DNA of 37,994 nucleotides from JAGUYA01 sp043802425 (lineage in GTDB: Bacteria; Omnitrophota; Gorgyraeia; Gygaellales; Profunditerraquicolaceae): positions 1 through 37,994 of the forward strand of contig JAZDLA010000012.1 in the NCBI GenBank assembly GCA_043802425.1. Reading direction: 5' to 3'. Below, one piece after another: positions 15,570 through 22,460 of the stretch. A model generated the notes under the pieces. That model was not told the DNA's origin and ran no database searches. It was given only the letters and a program-made list of their open reading frames with translations. The position numbers were made by a program, and so were the translations under genes. How positions within the stretch are numbered: the first letter of the stretch is position 1; every line of letters starts with the position of its first letter.

Positions 15570-16655
15570 TTAATTTCTGGTTATACGCTGAATCTTCTGT
15601 AGGTAATGGAGTCTGCTAGCGCCATTTATAACTTCGTTAAGACCTAATTTTTTAGCGTTTACTTTTAATCTCCAGACTATTTCTTCTTTAGGAGTTACTT
15701 CTATAATCTGCAACGGCGTCAGAATTAAAGTGTTACCATTTGGAAGTCTGTCAGCATCACAGGTCAGGTTTTCTTGTTTCCAGTTAGGGGGATCGAATGA
15801 CCAGGTTATTTCCCCTGTTTTAGAATTGATTTGCGCAACAGGATAAAAAAATACTGATTCATCTGGAGTTGGCTGAGATGCGTAATTTTTAAGTAGCGGA
15901 TATTGAGAGATTACTAAAATATCGCCACTGTCAAGTATTTCTGGGTCGTGTGGGTAATAGATTATGCCTTTGCCGATAATTCTTATGACATCACCCTGCT
16001 TAGTTACTTCTGCAAGGCAATTGAAGTTTCGTAAACAAATCAGGGTATTCCCATTAGATAAGCGCTGAACTGCGCAAGTATGCGTAAAACCCCCCACTAA
16101 ATGATCAGGATTGTAAGTAAATTTATCCAGATGCTTACTTACGCTCCACTTCCAAACTACATGCCCGTATTTATCTACTTCTGTAACCTGCGCATCCGTT
16201 ATTTTATCTTCCATTCCAAAGACATAGAGCGTGTTACCATTGGGCAGTCGATCTGCATCATGACTTATTTTACTAGTCTTGTAGGACCAGATAATATCCC
16301 CTTCTTTGTTAACTTCATAAACTCCACGAAGTGCACATACAAAAAGTGTATTGCCGTTAGAGAGCCTTTCTACATCTATGCCACGATAATATGGTTTCAA
16401 ATTGTCCGGTAATCTATACTCCCAGACCACTCGGCCCTCCATGTCTACTTCCACAATCCGCGGATTATGCATGTCAGTCGTATCAGTAAAAAGCGTTGTC
16501 CCGTTGCAAGCTTTCTCCTTCTTCCATATATCTACAGTCCATCTATCACTATTTCCCTGCGGTTTTTTACCTTGTTCTGCACTAACTGTATATACAAAAC
16601 ACAAATGAAAAAAGAATATAGATATAGTAAGAATATAAGTTAGCTTATTGTTCAT
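15570..16655 (-). CDS. Secreted arylsulfotransferase-like (ASST) beta-propeller protein
   Basis: 361 aa with a signal peptide (about residues 1-26, ILTISIFFFHLCFVYTVSA). About six propeller strands repeat the pattern DADRLPNGNTL followed by EVxKxGxVVWxW, for example ERLSNGNTLFVCALRGVYEV and DADRLPNGNTLILTPLQIIEV. This pattern is typical of the ASST / PQQ-like propeller superfamily. I cannot place the sulfate-transfer histidine of true arylsulfotransferases, so enzyme activity is uncertain. It is transcribed toward the SBBP propeller gene with a 103-nt gap, so the two may form an operon of secreted propellers. It lies in the AT-rich block between the two copies of the tRNA-Asp end. Confidence 0.75.
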   Translation of the reverse strand: MNNKLTYILTISIFFFHLCFVYTVSAEQGKKPQGNSDRWTVDIWKKEKACNGTTLFTDTTDMHNPRIVEVDMEGRVVWEYRLPDNLKPYYRGIDVERLSNGNTLFVCALRGVYEVNKEGDIIWSYKTSKISHDADRLPNGNTLYVFGMEDKITDAQVTEVDKYGHVVWKWSVSKHLDKFTYNPDHLVGGFTHTCAVQRLSNGNTLICLRNFNCLAEVTKQGDVIRIIGKGIIYYPHDPEILDSGDILVISQYPLLKNYASQPTPDESVFFYPVAQINSKTGEITWSFDPPNWKQENLTCDADRLPNGNTLILTPLQIIEVTPKEEIVWRLKVNAKKLGLNEVINGASRLHYLQKIQRITRN

Positions 16656-16720
16656 AATTTTGGGTCTTCATAAACGATATTTCTATTTTATAAAATTTAT
16701 TTTGAACTACTGCGGAGAAA

Positions 16721-16760
16721 ATTATAGATATAATTTTTTGGGGGGCCTTATATCTATAAT
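16721..16760. repeat. Perfect 13-bp inverted repeat around a T6G6 core
   Basis: ATTATAGATATAA (16721-16733) and TTATATCTATAAT (16748-16760) are exact reverse complements around a 14-nt spacer that begins with six T and six G. The DUF488 fragment runs into this structure and stops within it. It could be a transcript-end hairpin, a remnant terminal repeat, or a recombination site. Confidence 0.6.
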
Positions 16761-16832
16761 AAAAGCAACATTGTTCTCTTGAAGCTTATTGAGAGAGTCC
16801 CCTAGCTTAAGTCCCTCATAGCCGATTGCCAT
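16722..16832 (-). pseudogene. Truncated DUF488-type gene start (36 codons)
   Basis: On the minus strand from ATG 16832 the translation MAIGYEGLKLGDSLNKLQEN continues to NNVAFIIDIRPPKK and then stops. The DUF488 family opens with an almost identical pattern (IGYEG, a helix, then V--LIDVR--P) but normally runs for well over 100 residues. Only the first strand-helix-strand is left here. The break coincides with the 13-bp inverted repeat at 16721-16760. DUF488 proteins have no firm function. The family match is by eye from a short stretch. Confidence 0.55.
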
Positions 16833-16950
16833 TAAAATTTTTATTTTACTTATATATTCGTTATTTTATCTTATAATTTTAATTAGTCAAGGCCTAGTTT
16901 TACTGTGCACTAGCAAGGTAGAAATGTCCTGTTTTTAGCAATTTTAATCT

Positions 16951-17115
16951 CTAAAACAGCTGCCAGCCGCCTCTTAGAGATTGTAGGGCCGTAACCTTAC
17001 TTGCCCCAATAAGTAAGTTTCTTTTGGCGATAAAGCCCCACACCGATATTTTTTCGGTAAAAAGTTGTTTAACCCTGTCAAAATTAATCATTCTGTTATC
17101 GGTATCTACTAAGAA
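16951..17115 (-). pseudogene. Orphan coding fragment, small-protein remnant
   Basis: The minus strand holds 54 sense codons without a proper start: FLVDTDNRMINFDRVKQLF, continuing through WGFIAKRNLLIGASKVTAL to a TAG. The pattern (DTDNRxINFDxV, a strand, then LLIGxxxxxxALxSL) resembles small proteins of about 60-80 aa often seen near mobile elements, but I cannot name the family with confidence. Upstream the frame closes at a GC-rich hairpin (CCCCGGCC with GGCTAGGGG, 17117-17142). Confidence 0.35.
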
Positions 17116-17170
17116 GCCCCGGCCTATTTATTGGCTAGGGGGATCTTATAAAACGTTAGAACCCTACGGA

Positions 17171-17219
17171 ATGGGCCCCGCTTATAAATCTTACTCCGTT
17201 TAGCACTCGCGGAGCTTTT
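17171..17219 (+). repeat. Direct repeat copy 1 with terminator-like hairpin
   Basis: A segment of about 45 nt beginning GGGCCCCGCTTATAAATC and ending CGCGGAGCTTTT recurs at 17581-17626 with a few differences. It contains a hairpin, CTCCG (17194-17198) with CGGAG (17210-17214), followed by CTTTT, which resembles a weak rho-independent terminator. In the second copy the same DNA directly continues the tRNA-Asp 3' end. Confidence 0.6.
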
Positions 17220-17348
17220 GCTTTTATGGGTATTTATCACATTAGTGGCTTTTTAGCCTCTATACGACGGACACTATTTGGACACCAGGGCATAACACAC
17301 AAGCTTAGAAAAGACCGGTCCCGTTTCTCAAATGTGTCCTAGCCAAGG

Positions 17349-17527
17349 AAGAAGGCGGTGCCACCACGAGGACATTGTGATAACGATACGCTTAAAGGGA
17401 TTGAGTTTGAACTTACCACAGATTTGAAGAGGCGGTGATAAATTGTGAAATCGGAAATACCAAGCCCGAAGATAGGAATATAGAGAGGATAAAAGAATTG
17501 ATTAAGGCGCGGAAAAAAACTACTTAG
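17349..17527 (+). pseudogene. Frameshifted gene remnant
   Basis: One frame reads KKAVPPRGHCDNDTLKGIEF and then hits stops after LKRR. An overlapping frame from about 17414 reads TYHRFEEAVINCEIGNTKPE and DRNIERIKELIKARKKTT before the TAG at 17525-17527. The two halves look like one protein broken by a frameshift near GAACTTACC. I do not recognise the family; the end is a charged helix. This is a weak call based only on protein-like composition. Confidence 0.3.
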
Positions 17528-17541
17528 CATTCCTCTTGTCG

Positions 17542-17550
17542 TGGTATAAT
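17542..17550 (+). promoter_or_regulatory. Extended -10 promoter-like box TGGTATAAT
   Basis: TGGTATAAT contains a perfect TATAAT (17545-17550) with the TGn extension, which can work without a -35 box. Transcription would begin near 17557, run through the tRNA-Asp fragment and its hairpin, and possibly reach the radical SAM gene at 17653. Confidence 0.45.
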
Positions 17551-17555
17551 TGCTT

Positions 17556-17588
17556 AAGATCGCGAGTTCAAAATCTCGTCGGGCCCGC
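17556..17588 (+). repeat. Right copy of the putative attachment repeat (tRNA-Asp 3' fragment)
   Basis: Thirty-one of 33 aligned positions match 6543-6574. The differences are C to T at 17560 and one extra A in the T loop. It includes the T arm and the 3' acceptor strand GGGCCCG but no CCA. It could be attR of an integrated element, or the remnant of a second tRNA-Asp gene. Confidence 0.6.
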
Positions 17589-17628
17589 TTATAAATCCTG
17601 CTCGGTTTAGCACTCGCGGAGCTTTTTT
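17581..17628 (+). terminator. Direct repeat copy 2 with terminator-like hairpin
   Basis: Second copy of the repeat at 17171-17219. The stem G17600-G17605 pairs with C17617-C17622 with one mismatch, and is followed by T6 (17623-17628). It probably was the original terminator of tRNA-Asp before the block was inserted. It lies 24 nt before the radical SAM start. Confidence 0.4.
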
Positions 17629-17652
17629 ATTTTTACAAACATTGCGCTTAAA

Positions 17653-19104
17653 ATGAAGATTAAGAAAGTATTGTTGCTAGTCCCGCGTTATGCAAAAAGC
17701 CGTTACCGGTCTAATCTGGGGGCAGGAATCGGCTATATTGCCGAGGCGCTTTATGAGAACGGAATCGAATATAGGTACCTGGACATGGCTTTTGCTGATT
17801 CTGCGAAGACTCTGTCCGGGACGCTCAAAGAATTTAGGCCGGATCTTATCGGTATTTCGATGCTGACCTTTAGATACAAAGATCATTATCGCCTGGCTAG
17901 GTATATTAAAGACACCCTGTCAAGAGCGTTGGTCGGCGTAGGAGGAGCGCACGCTTGTTTATGCGCAGGTAAAATATTAGAAGACTGCCCTAGCGTAGAT
18001 ATAGTTTTTAGAGGCGAGGGAGAAAGGGCACTGATAGATTTATGTAACGGTAAAGATTGTTCAGAGATAAGAGGGTTGATATATTCTGATAACGGAAAAA
18101 TAAAAGATACCGGGAAAACGGATTTTATCTATGATTTGGATAGCCTTTCTTTTCCCCGCTATCGCGGCTTTGCGCTGGAAAGGTATATTGACAGAAGATT
18201 CAATGTTATGCCGGTCATTTCCTCCAGGGGTTGTCCTTACCAGTGCAGTTATTGCCCGGTAGAACAGTCTATGGGGTGCGATTTTAGGATGCGTAGTGCC
18301 ACCGGCATCATAGATGAAATTGAATACTGGTTTACCAGAGGCTATTACCGTTTTAGTATATCCGACGATAATTTTACCCTTGACCGCGCGCGGGTGGTAA
18401 AAATCTGCGCAGAGCTTAAGAAAAGAAATTTGAAGGGATTAAAGTTAAGTTGTGATAACGGCATACGGGCTGACCGCGTGGACCGCGCTTTACTTGGGAT
18501 GATGAAAGAAGCTGGGTTCTGGAGGATCGCTTACGGCGTTGAGGCAGGCAACGATAAAATCCTTTGTGCTCTTGGTAAAGGGTTGGATCTGGCCACAACA
18601 GAGAAGGCAATTAAAGATGCATGCGACTTAGGATATACGGTCAGGCTGTTTTTCCTTATAGGTTCCCCCAAAGAAACCTGGAGTGATTTTGAAGATTCCC
18701 TGAGATTAGCCAAAAAATACCCAGTTTTCGAAGTAAGCTTCTATCATATTATACCTTATCCCGGAACATCCCTGTTTAGCTGGATTCAGGATAACGGCTG
18801 TTTTCTGGATAGGCCAGAGAATTACCTACACTATGCAGCCGGAAAGATGAATATCCCGGTTTTTTATACCAGAGAATTTTCTCTAAAAGAGCGCGAATCC
18901 GCTTTTATTTATGCCAGGAAGGTCTCTTCGAAGATAGTAAAGGCGGCGTTAAAAGAGAAGCTGAAGTCTTTTGGTTTATTGGGTTCTTTAGTTTCTGAAT
19001 TGTATGGAATTAATTTATTTAATCGGCTATTAGAATGGCCTCTATCCCGTAAGTTAATATTGAGATTTTTGAAGCATTTTATTGATAAGGTGTTAGCGTC
19101 TTAA
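17653..19104 (+). CDS. B12-binding-domain radical SAM protein
   Basis: 483 aa. The N-terminal third (about 1-130) has the cobalamin-binding-like fold: VLLLVPRYA, then DLIGISMLTF, VGVGGAHACLCA and DIVFRGEGE. The canonical DxHxxG cobalamin motif is not seen, as is common in this class. The radical SAM cluster motif is C194-C198-C201 in SSRGCPYQCSYCPVEQ. Later landmarks include YGVEAGNDKIL, FFLIGSPKETW and YHIIPYPGTSLF. The class modifies lipids, hopanoids, pigments or natural products through radical chemistry; the substrate here cannot be told. No ribosome-binding site is obvious. It is the first gene after the putative island and is followed by an outer-membrane protein with its own promoter. 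Confidence 0.9.
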   Translation: MKIKKVLLLVPRYAKSRYRSNLGAGIGYIAEALYENGIEYRYLDMAFADSAKTLSGTLKEFRPDLIGISMLTFRYKDHYRLARYIKDTLSRALVGVGGAHACLCAGKILEDCPSVDIVFRGEGERALIDLCNGKDCSEIRGLIYSDNGKIKDTGKTDFIYDLDSLSFPRYRGFALERYIDRRFNVMPVISSRGCPYQCSYCPVEQSMGCDFRMRSATGIIDEIEYWFTRGYYRFSISDDNFTLDRARVVKICAELKKRNLKGLKLSCDNGIRADRVDRALLGMMKEAGFWRIAYGVEAGNDKILCALGKGLDLATTEKAIKDACDLGYTVRLFFLIGSPKETWSDFEDSLRLAKKYPVFEVSFYHIIPYPGTSLFSWIQDNGCFLDRPENYLHYAAGKMNIPVFYTREFSLKERESAFIYARKVSSKIVKAALKEKLKSFGLLGSLVSELYGINLFNRLLEWPLSRKLILRFLKHFIDKVLAS

Positions 19105-19155
19105 TACCCTTGTTGAATACTCCACTCCCCGCATTCACCCATATAGAACAAAAGG

Positions 19156-19184
19156 TTGACATGGGCCAAGCCATTGTGGATAAT
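19156..19184 (+). promoter_or_regulatory. Strong sigma70-type promoter for the porin-like gene
   Basis: A perfect TTGACA (19156-19161), a 17-nt spacer and GATAAT (19179-19184) form a near-consensus promoter. The predicted transcription start near 19191 lies inside the longest possible ORF, which argues that translation begins at the ATG at 19221, just before a signal peptide, and not at the TTG at 19110. Confidence 0.7.
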
Positions 19185-19220
19185 AATGTTACACCGAACA
19201 CAGCTTCTTCATTCCCCAAG

Positions 19221-20735
19221 ATGCTAAAGAAAGCCTTACTATCCTTGCTGTGGCTATTTTTTTTCAACGCGCCCTGTATGGGAGCAGTCCTATTGGAAAC
19301 AGAAAACACTGCTTTATCCCTGGACACCTATTCTAGATGCGATCTAGTCAACTTTAAGAATGTAGTGGATTTAGACACCGGTAATAGCGATGATAGCACG
19401 GTGTATCTAGGCATCGATTATAGTTTTGCTTCTAGCTTGGAATTTAAAAACGGGGGACCGAAATATTATTTGAAATTAGAAAGGAACGGCCCGGGCGATT
19501 ATAATGCGCCTTTATTTGTGCATAATACGCTGATGACTACCGGGGGAGTGATTGAGGAATACCGCAATGATGAGCTCCTGCCTCAAGCAGAAGAATTCTG
19601 GTTAGATATGCCGCTAAGGAATAATTATAGATTTAAGCTGGGCCTCTATGCTTATGAGGTAGGCGAGGGCTTTAGCCTTAATGGCGCATACGAGAATTAC
19701 GGATTCACGTTTTATAAAGAATGGCCGAATGCGTTGTTAAAATTTTACTATTGCCGTCCGGATGTAGTTTATAAGAATCATCTGGGGCCGCGCATCCGCC
19801 AGGACGAAGAGCAGGGTTATGTTTACAACCCCAACGCCGCTAATTTCTTTGCCACAGATGTCAAGATTAAGTGGGATGAGAGCTATTTTCATCCTTATCT
19901 TGGCGTTCTTGCGGATTATACCTCGGAAGGTAAAAGGGATAATCTTTTCACAGCACCCATCAAAAAAGATATCTTAGGGACGCTGGGCTTTGCCTGTAGT
20001 TTAAGGCGGCAAAAATTATCCCTTACTACAGAGATAGCGCATAATTTTGGCAAGGCCGAGAGCGCAAGTTCGGATTATAAAGATATCTATCATACCGGGT
20101 ATATGCTCTATACGGATGTAGCCTATGGTTTAGAAAAGTTTACTCCCAGGTTTAAGTTTCTGCTCGCTTCCGGGAATAAAGTGGATTTGGATATGGTACA
20201 AAACCAGGATGCGACCCTGACCAGCGGTAAAAACCGGGCCTTTAGCCCCTCTTCCCCTTTGAATATGAACCTTTCAGATTCTATCGGTAACTGCCATTCG
20301 GAAATCCGGCCCCTTGTGGCTATGGGTAGCTGCTACGGGTTAAGTTACGGTGTTCCCCGACCGAATACATTTTATGCTACAGATTTCGATAATTTAATTA
20401 TTACTGCCTTAGGGTTTGAATTTAAGGCGACTGGAAAGCTGAACATTATCTTTGACGGGCTTTACCTAGAGTCTTTGGAGAGAGGCGCAGGCATGCTAGA
20501 CGGCGAGGCAAAATATTTATCCCGGGGTTTAGGCTACGAATTCGATTTAATTGCCGAGTATCAACTGAACGATAATCTCTTGCTTAGCGCTTCCGGAGGA
20601 TATTTCGTTCCCGGCAGGTACTATAAAGAAAAAAGAGACGATACGGACGGAAGCTTATTCAACCCTTATTTACGGGGGGACGGGCACGTCAATCCCGCCT
20701 ACCAGATAGAGATGTCCCTGGAGCTTAAATTCTAA
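19221..20735 (+). CDS. Outer-membrane beta-barrel, porin / alginate-export-like
   Basis: 504 aa from the chosen ATG, which opens a clean signal peptide, MLKKALLSLLWLFFFNAPCM, cut near GA-VLL. The frame is open 37 codons further upstream, but that part contains a promoter and is not signal-like. The mature protein is rich in alternating aromatic/polar strands (YYLKLERNG, LKFYYCRPDVVY, LTTEIAHNFG, LLLSASGGYF) and ends in LELKF with a terminal Phe, typical of barrel proteins recognised by the BAM machinery. The GPxYYLKLERNG and fixed-length barrel pattern resembles alginate-export-like porins. The cargo is unknown. The next gene starts 15 nt later. Confidence 0.75.
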   Translation: MLKKALLSLLWLFFFNAPCMGAVLLETENTALSLDTYSRCDLVNFKNVVDLDTGNSDDSTVYLGIDYSFASSLEFKNGGPKYYLKLERNGPGDYNAPLFVHNTLMTTGGVIEEYRNDELLPQAEEFWLDMPLRNNYRFKLGLYAYEVGEGFSLNGAYENYGFTFYKEWPNALLKFYYCRPDVVYKNHLGPRIRQDEEQGYVYNPNAANFFATDVKIKWDESYFHPYLGVLADYTSEGKRDNLFTAPIKKDILGTLGFACSLRRQKLSLTTEIAHNFGKAESASSDYKDIYHTGYMLYTDVAYGLEKFTPRFKFLLASGNKVDLDMVQNQDATLTSGKNRAFSPSSPLNMNLSDSIGNCHSEIRPLVAMGSCYGLSYGVPRPNTFYATDFDNLIITALGFEFKATGKLNIIFDGLYLESLERGAGMLDGEAKYLSRGLGYEFDLIAEYQLNDNLLLSASGGYFVPGRYYKEKRDDTDGSLFNPYLRGDGHVNPAYQIEMSLELKF

Positions 20736-20750
20736 AGGAGGGGAGAAATA

Positions 20751-21071
20751 ATGGTTACTTTGGAAGATTTCAAAAAATTAGAATTAAAAGTGGCCGTGAT
20801 CAAGGAGGTCGCGGAGCATCCTAATGCCGACAGGCTATATATTATCACAGTGGATTTAGGCGATAAGACAAAACAGGTGGTAGCGGGGATCAGGGGTTCG
20901 TATCAAAAAGAAGATCTTTTAGGTAAGCAGGTGGTGGTAGCGGATAACTTAGAGCCTGCGGTTTTGCGCGGGATAGAAAGTCAGGGGATGATTCTTGCCG
21001 CTTCAGACGAAGATGGCATAGCGGTTATCACTACAGAAAGAAGAGTTAAGCTGGGCAGCATTGTGAAATGA
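20751..21071 (+). CDS. Stand-alone tRNA-binding domain protein (MetRS beta-like)
   Basis: 106 aa, a single OB-fold tRNA-binding domain: LEDFKKLELKVAVIKEVAEH, then PNADRLYIITVDLGD, VVAGIRGSY, LVGKQ-like LLGKQVVVADNL, and GMILAASDEDG. This is the domain found at the C-terminus of many methionyl-tRNA synthetases and alone as a beta subunit. It probably improves tRNA capture by MetRS. A strong AAAGGAGG ribosome-binding site precedes the ATG. The last 4 nt overlap the next gene (ATGA). A CsaA-type chaperone is the alternative. Confidence 0.88.
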   Translation: MVTLEDFKKLELKVAVIKEVAEHPNADRLYIITVDLGDKTKQVVAGIRGSYQKEDLLGKQVVVADNLEPAVLRGIESQGMILAASDEDGIAVITTERRVKLGSIVK

Positions 21072-21571
21072 TTAAACAAATTATTCCTCAAGAGTTTTGT
21101 TTAAAATGCCTGGGCTGTTGTAGATTTAAGCAGATAGATTCTGTCTGGTCGCCCTGCCTTTTAGACGAAGAGATACAGGATTTATTGGATAAAAAAATTC
21201 CCCCTGCGCTTATCTCCTTAAATAAAAAACTCCTTCCTATTCCTGCTCTGCAAGGAGCAGGCTTTATCTGTCCTTTTCTGGAGGCAAAAGACAATCAATG
21301 TAAAATCTATGACCTACGTCCCCTGGAGTGTCAGCTCTACCCTTTCCTTCTTAATTTAAGAGGTAGAAAGATTATTCTGACGCTGGATTTAAATTGCCCC
21401 TATGTTAGGGAGCATTCCAAAAGCCAGGAGTTTAAAATTTATACCGATTATTTAATTGCTTTTCTTAATTCTCCCGCTCAGGTTAAAACCCTGAAAGACA
21501 ACCCCCAGATTATACAGGCTTACGAAGAAGTCCTGGAGATTATCGAATTAGGGTTACCTGATGAAGCTTAA
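21068..21571 (+). CDS. YkgJ-type cysteine cluster protein
   Basis: 167 aa. It starts with C11-C14-C17-C18 (FCLKCLGCCRF), followed by CPFL, then CKIYDLRPLECQLYPF and a late CPYV. This set of cysteines is the signature of the Zn/Fe-chelating YkgJ family, which coordinates metal or an iron-sulfur cluster and whose precise job is unknown. No membrane segment is seen. The start overlaps the upstream gene by 4 nt and the end overlaps the DUF2156 gene by 11 nt, so the three are likely translated as a unit. Confidence 0.85.
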   Translation: MIKQIIPQEFCLKCLGCCRFKQIDSVWSPCLLDEEIQDLLDKKIPPALISLNKKLLPIPALQGAGFICPFLEAKDNQCKIYDLRPLECQLYPFLLNLRGRKIILTLDLNCPYVREHSKSQEFKIYTDYLIAFLNSPAQVKTLKDNPQIIQAYEEVLEIIELGLPDEA

Positions 21572-22460
21572 GAATTTGTCCATCAAAGATAAGGGCCTGT
21601 TGCGTAAATTCTTAGGCTTAAGCAGGCACGAGTTAGCCGTTTATGCCTTTGAAAATATCTACATCTGGAAGGGGCTTTTTGATATTTATTGGAAGATAAT
21701 TGAAAATAGCCTCTGCGTATTTTTTAAAGATAAGTTCGACTGCTTTCTATATCTTGCCCCCTTAGCTAAGAACAATAATCCAGTGGTGATCAAAGAAGCC
21801 TTTAAGATTATGGACGGGTTGAATAAAAATAAAGAGGTATCGCGTATAGAGAATATCGAAGAAGAGGATGTGCCTTTCTACCAGGCCCTGGGTTATGCTT
21901 GTAGTAAAAAATCCTACGATTACCTTTGCCGCAGAACAGACTTAGTGCAATTAAAAGGCAACCGATTTAAATCCAAGCGATCTTGCTTTAATTATTTTAC
22001 CAAACATTACGCATTCCATGACCTTGTCCTTTCTTTAAGGTATAGAGATGATTGTATCAAGCTATATAATTCCTGGATGCAGGAGCGCAAAACGCACACT
22101 AAAGATCGGGTGTATCTGGGTATGCTTGAAGATAGCCTAAATTGTCTTGAGAGCGCGTTTACTAATTACTCGCGCCTGGGCTTTATAGGCAGATTGGTAA
22201 AAATCAATAAAGAAACCAAGGCCTTTACCTTTGGTTTTAGGTTAAACCCGGATACTTTCTGCATATTATACGAGATTGCAGACTTATCGATTAAGGGCCT
22301 AAGCCAGTTTATCTTTCGTCGGTTCTCTAATGCATTAGAAGGTTATAAATATATAAATATTATGGATGATTCGGGGTTAGAGAATCTTAAACAGACAAAG
22401 CTCTCTTATCACCCCGCAAAATTGATTCAGGCTTATATTGCTAAAAGAAAGAATGGATAG
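21561..22460 (+). CDS. DUF2156 (phosphatidylglycerol lysyltransferase C-terminal-like) protein
   Basis: 299 aa of the double GNAT-like DUF2156 fold: AFENIYIWKGLFDIYW near the start, DYLCRRTDLVQLKGNRFKSK in the middle, AFTFGFRLNPDTFCILYE, and the closing YKYINIMDDSGLENLKQTKL. Full lysyltransferases add an N-terminal flippase-like membrane region, absent here, so this is the soluble acyltransferase-like half alone. It could transfer an aminoacyl group from charged tRNA. The nearby tRNA-binding protein fits that idea, but this is inference. The family residue order usually reads NxExD; here it is NIMDD. Confidence 0.75.
   Translation: MKLKNLSIKDKGLLRKFLGLSRHELAVYAFENIYIWKGLFDIYWKIIENSLCVFFKDKFDCFLYLAPLAKNNNPVVIKEAFKIMDGLNKNKEVSRIENIEEEDVPFYQALGYACSKKSYDYLCRRTDLVQLKGNRFKSKRSCFNYFTKHYAFHDLVLSLRYRDDCIKLYNSWMQERKTHTKDRVYLGMLEDSLNCLESAFTNYSRLGFIGRLVKINKETKAFTFGFRLNPDTFCILYEIADLSIKGLSQFIFRRFSNALEGYKYINIMDDSGLENLKQTKLSYHPAKLIQAYIAKRKNG

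Larger units (their letters stand above)
16656..17652. other. About 1 kb without an intact gene: fragments, inverted and direct repeats
   Basis: No complete gene is seen here. The stretch holds a truncated DUF488 start (16722-16832), a perfect 13-bp inverted repeat over its end, an orphan 54-codon fragment (16951-17115), a frameshifted fragment (17349-17527), two copies of a 45-nt repeat with a terminator-like hairpin, an extended -10 promoter-like box, and a 33-nt piece of tRNA-Asp. The mixture looks like the decayed right end of a mobile island. No integrase or transposase is recognisable. Confidence 0.6.

Noticed and set aside
16899..16940. GCAAGGTAGAAATGTCCTG, which resembles the end of some insertion sequences
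   Set aside because: Only one possible end is seen, with no matching inverted end or transposase, so I cannot support an insertion sequence.
17339..17530. Minus-strand 63-codon ORF
   Set aside because: It opposes a more protein-like but frameshifted plus-strand remnant and has no family likeness.
6577..17588. An integrase gene expected for a tRNA-targeted island
   Set aside because: I looked in both strands, including the 16656-17652 stretch, and saw no recombinase motifs; the island call rests on the repeat and on composition only.
19110..19220. Longer start of the porin-like gene at TTG 19110
   Set aside because: A near-consensus promoter (19156-19184) lies inside this stretch, and the ATG at 19221 starts a clear signal peptide, so the 37 extra codons are probably not translated.
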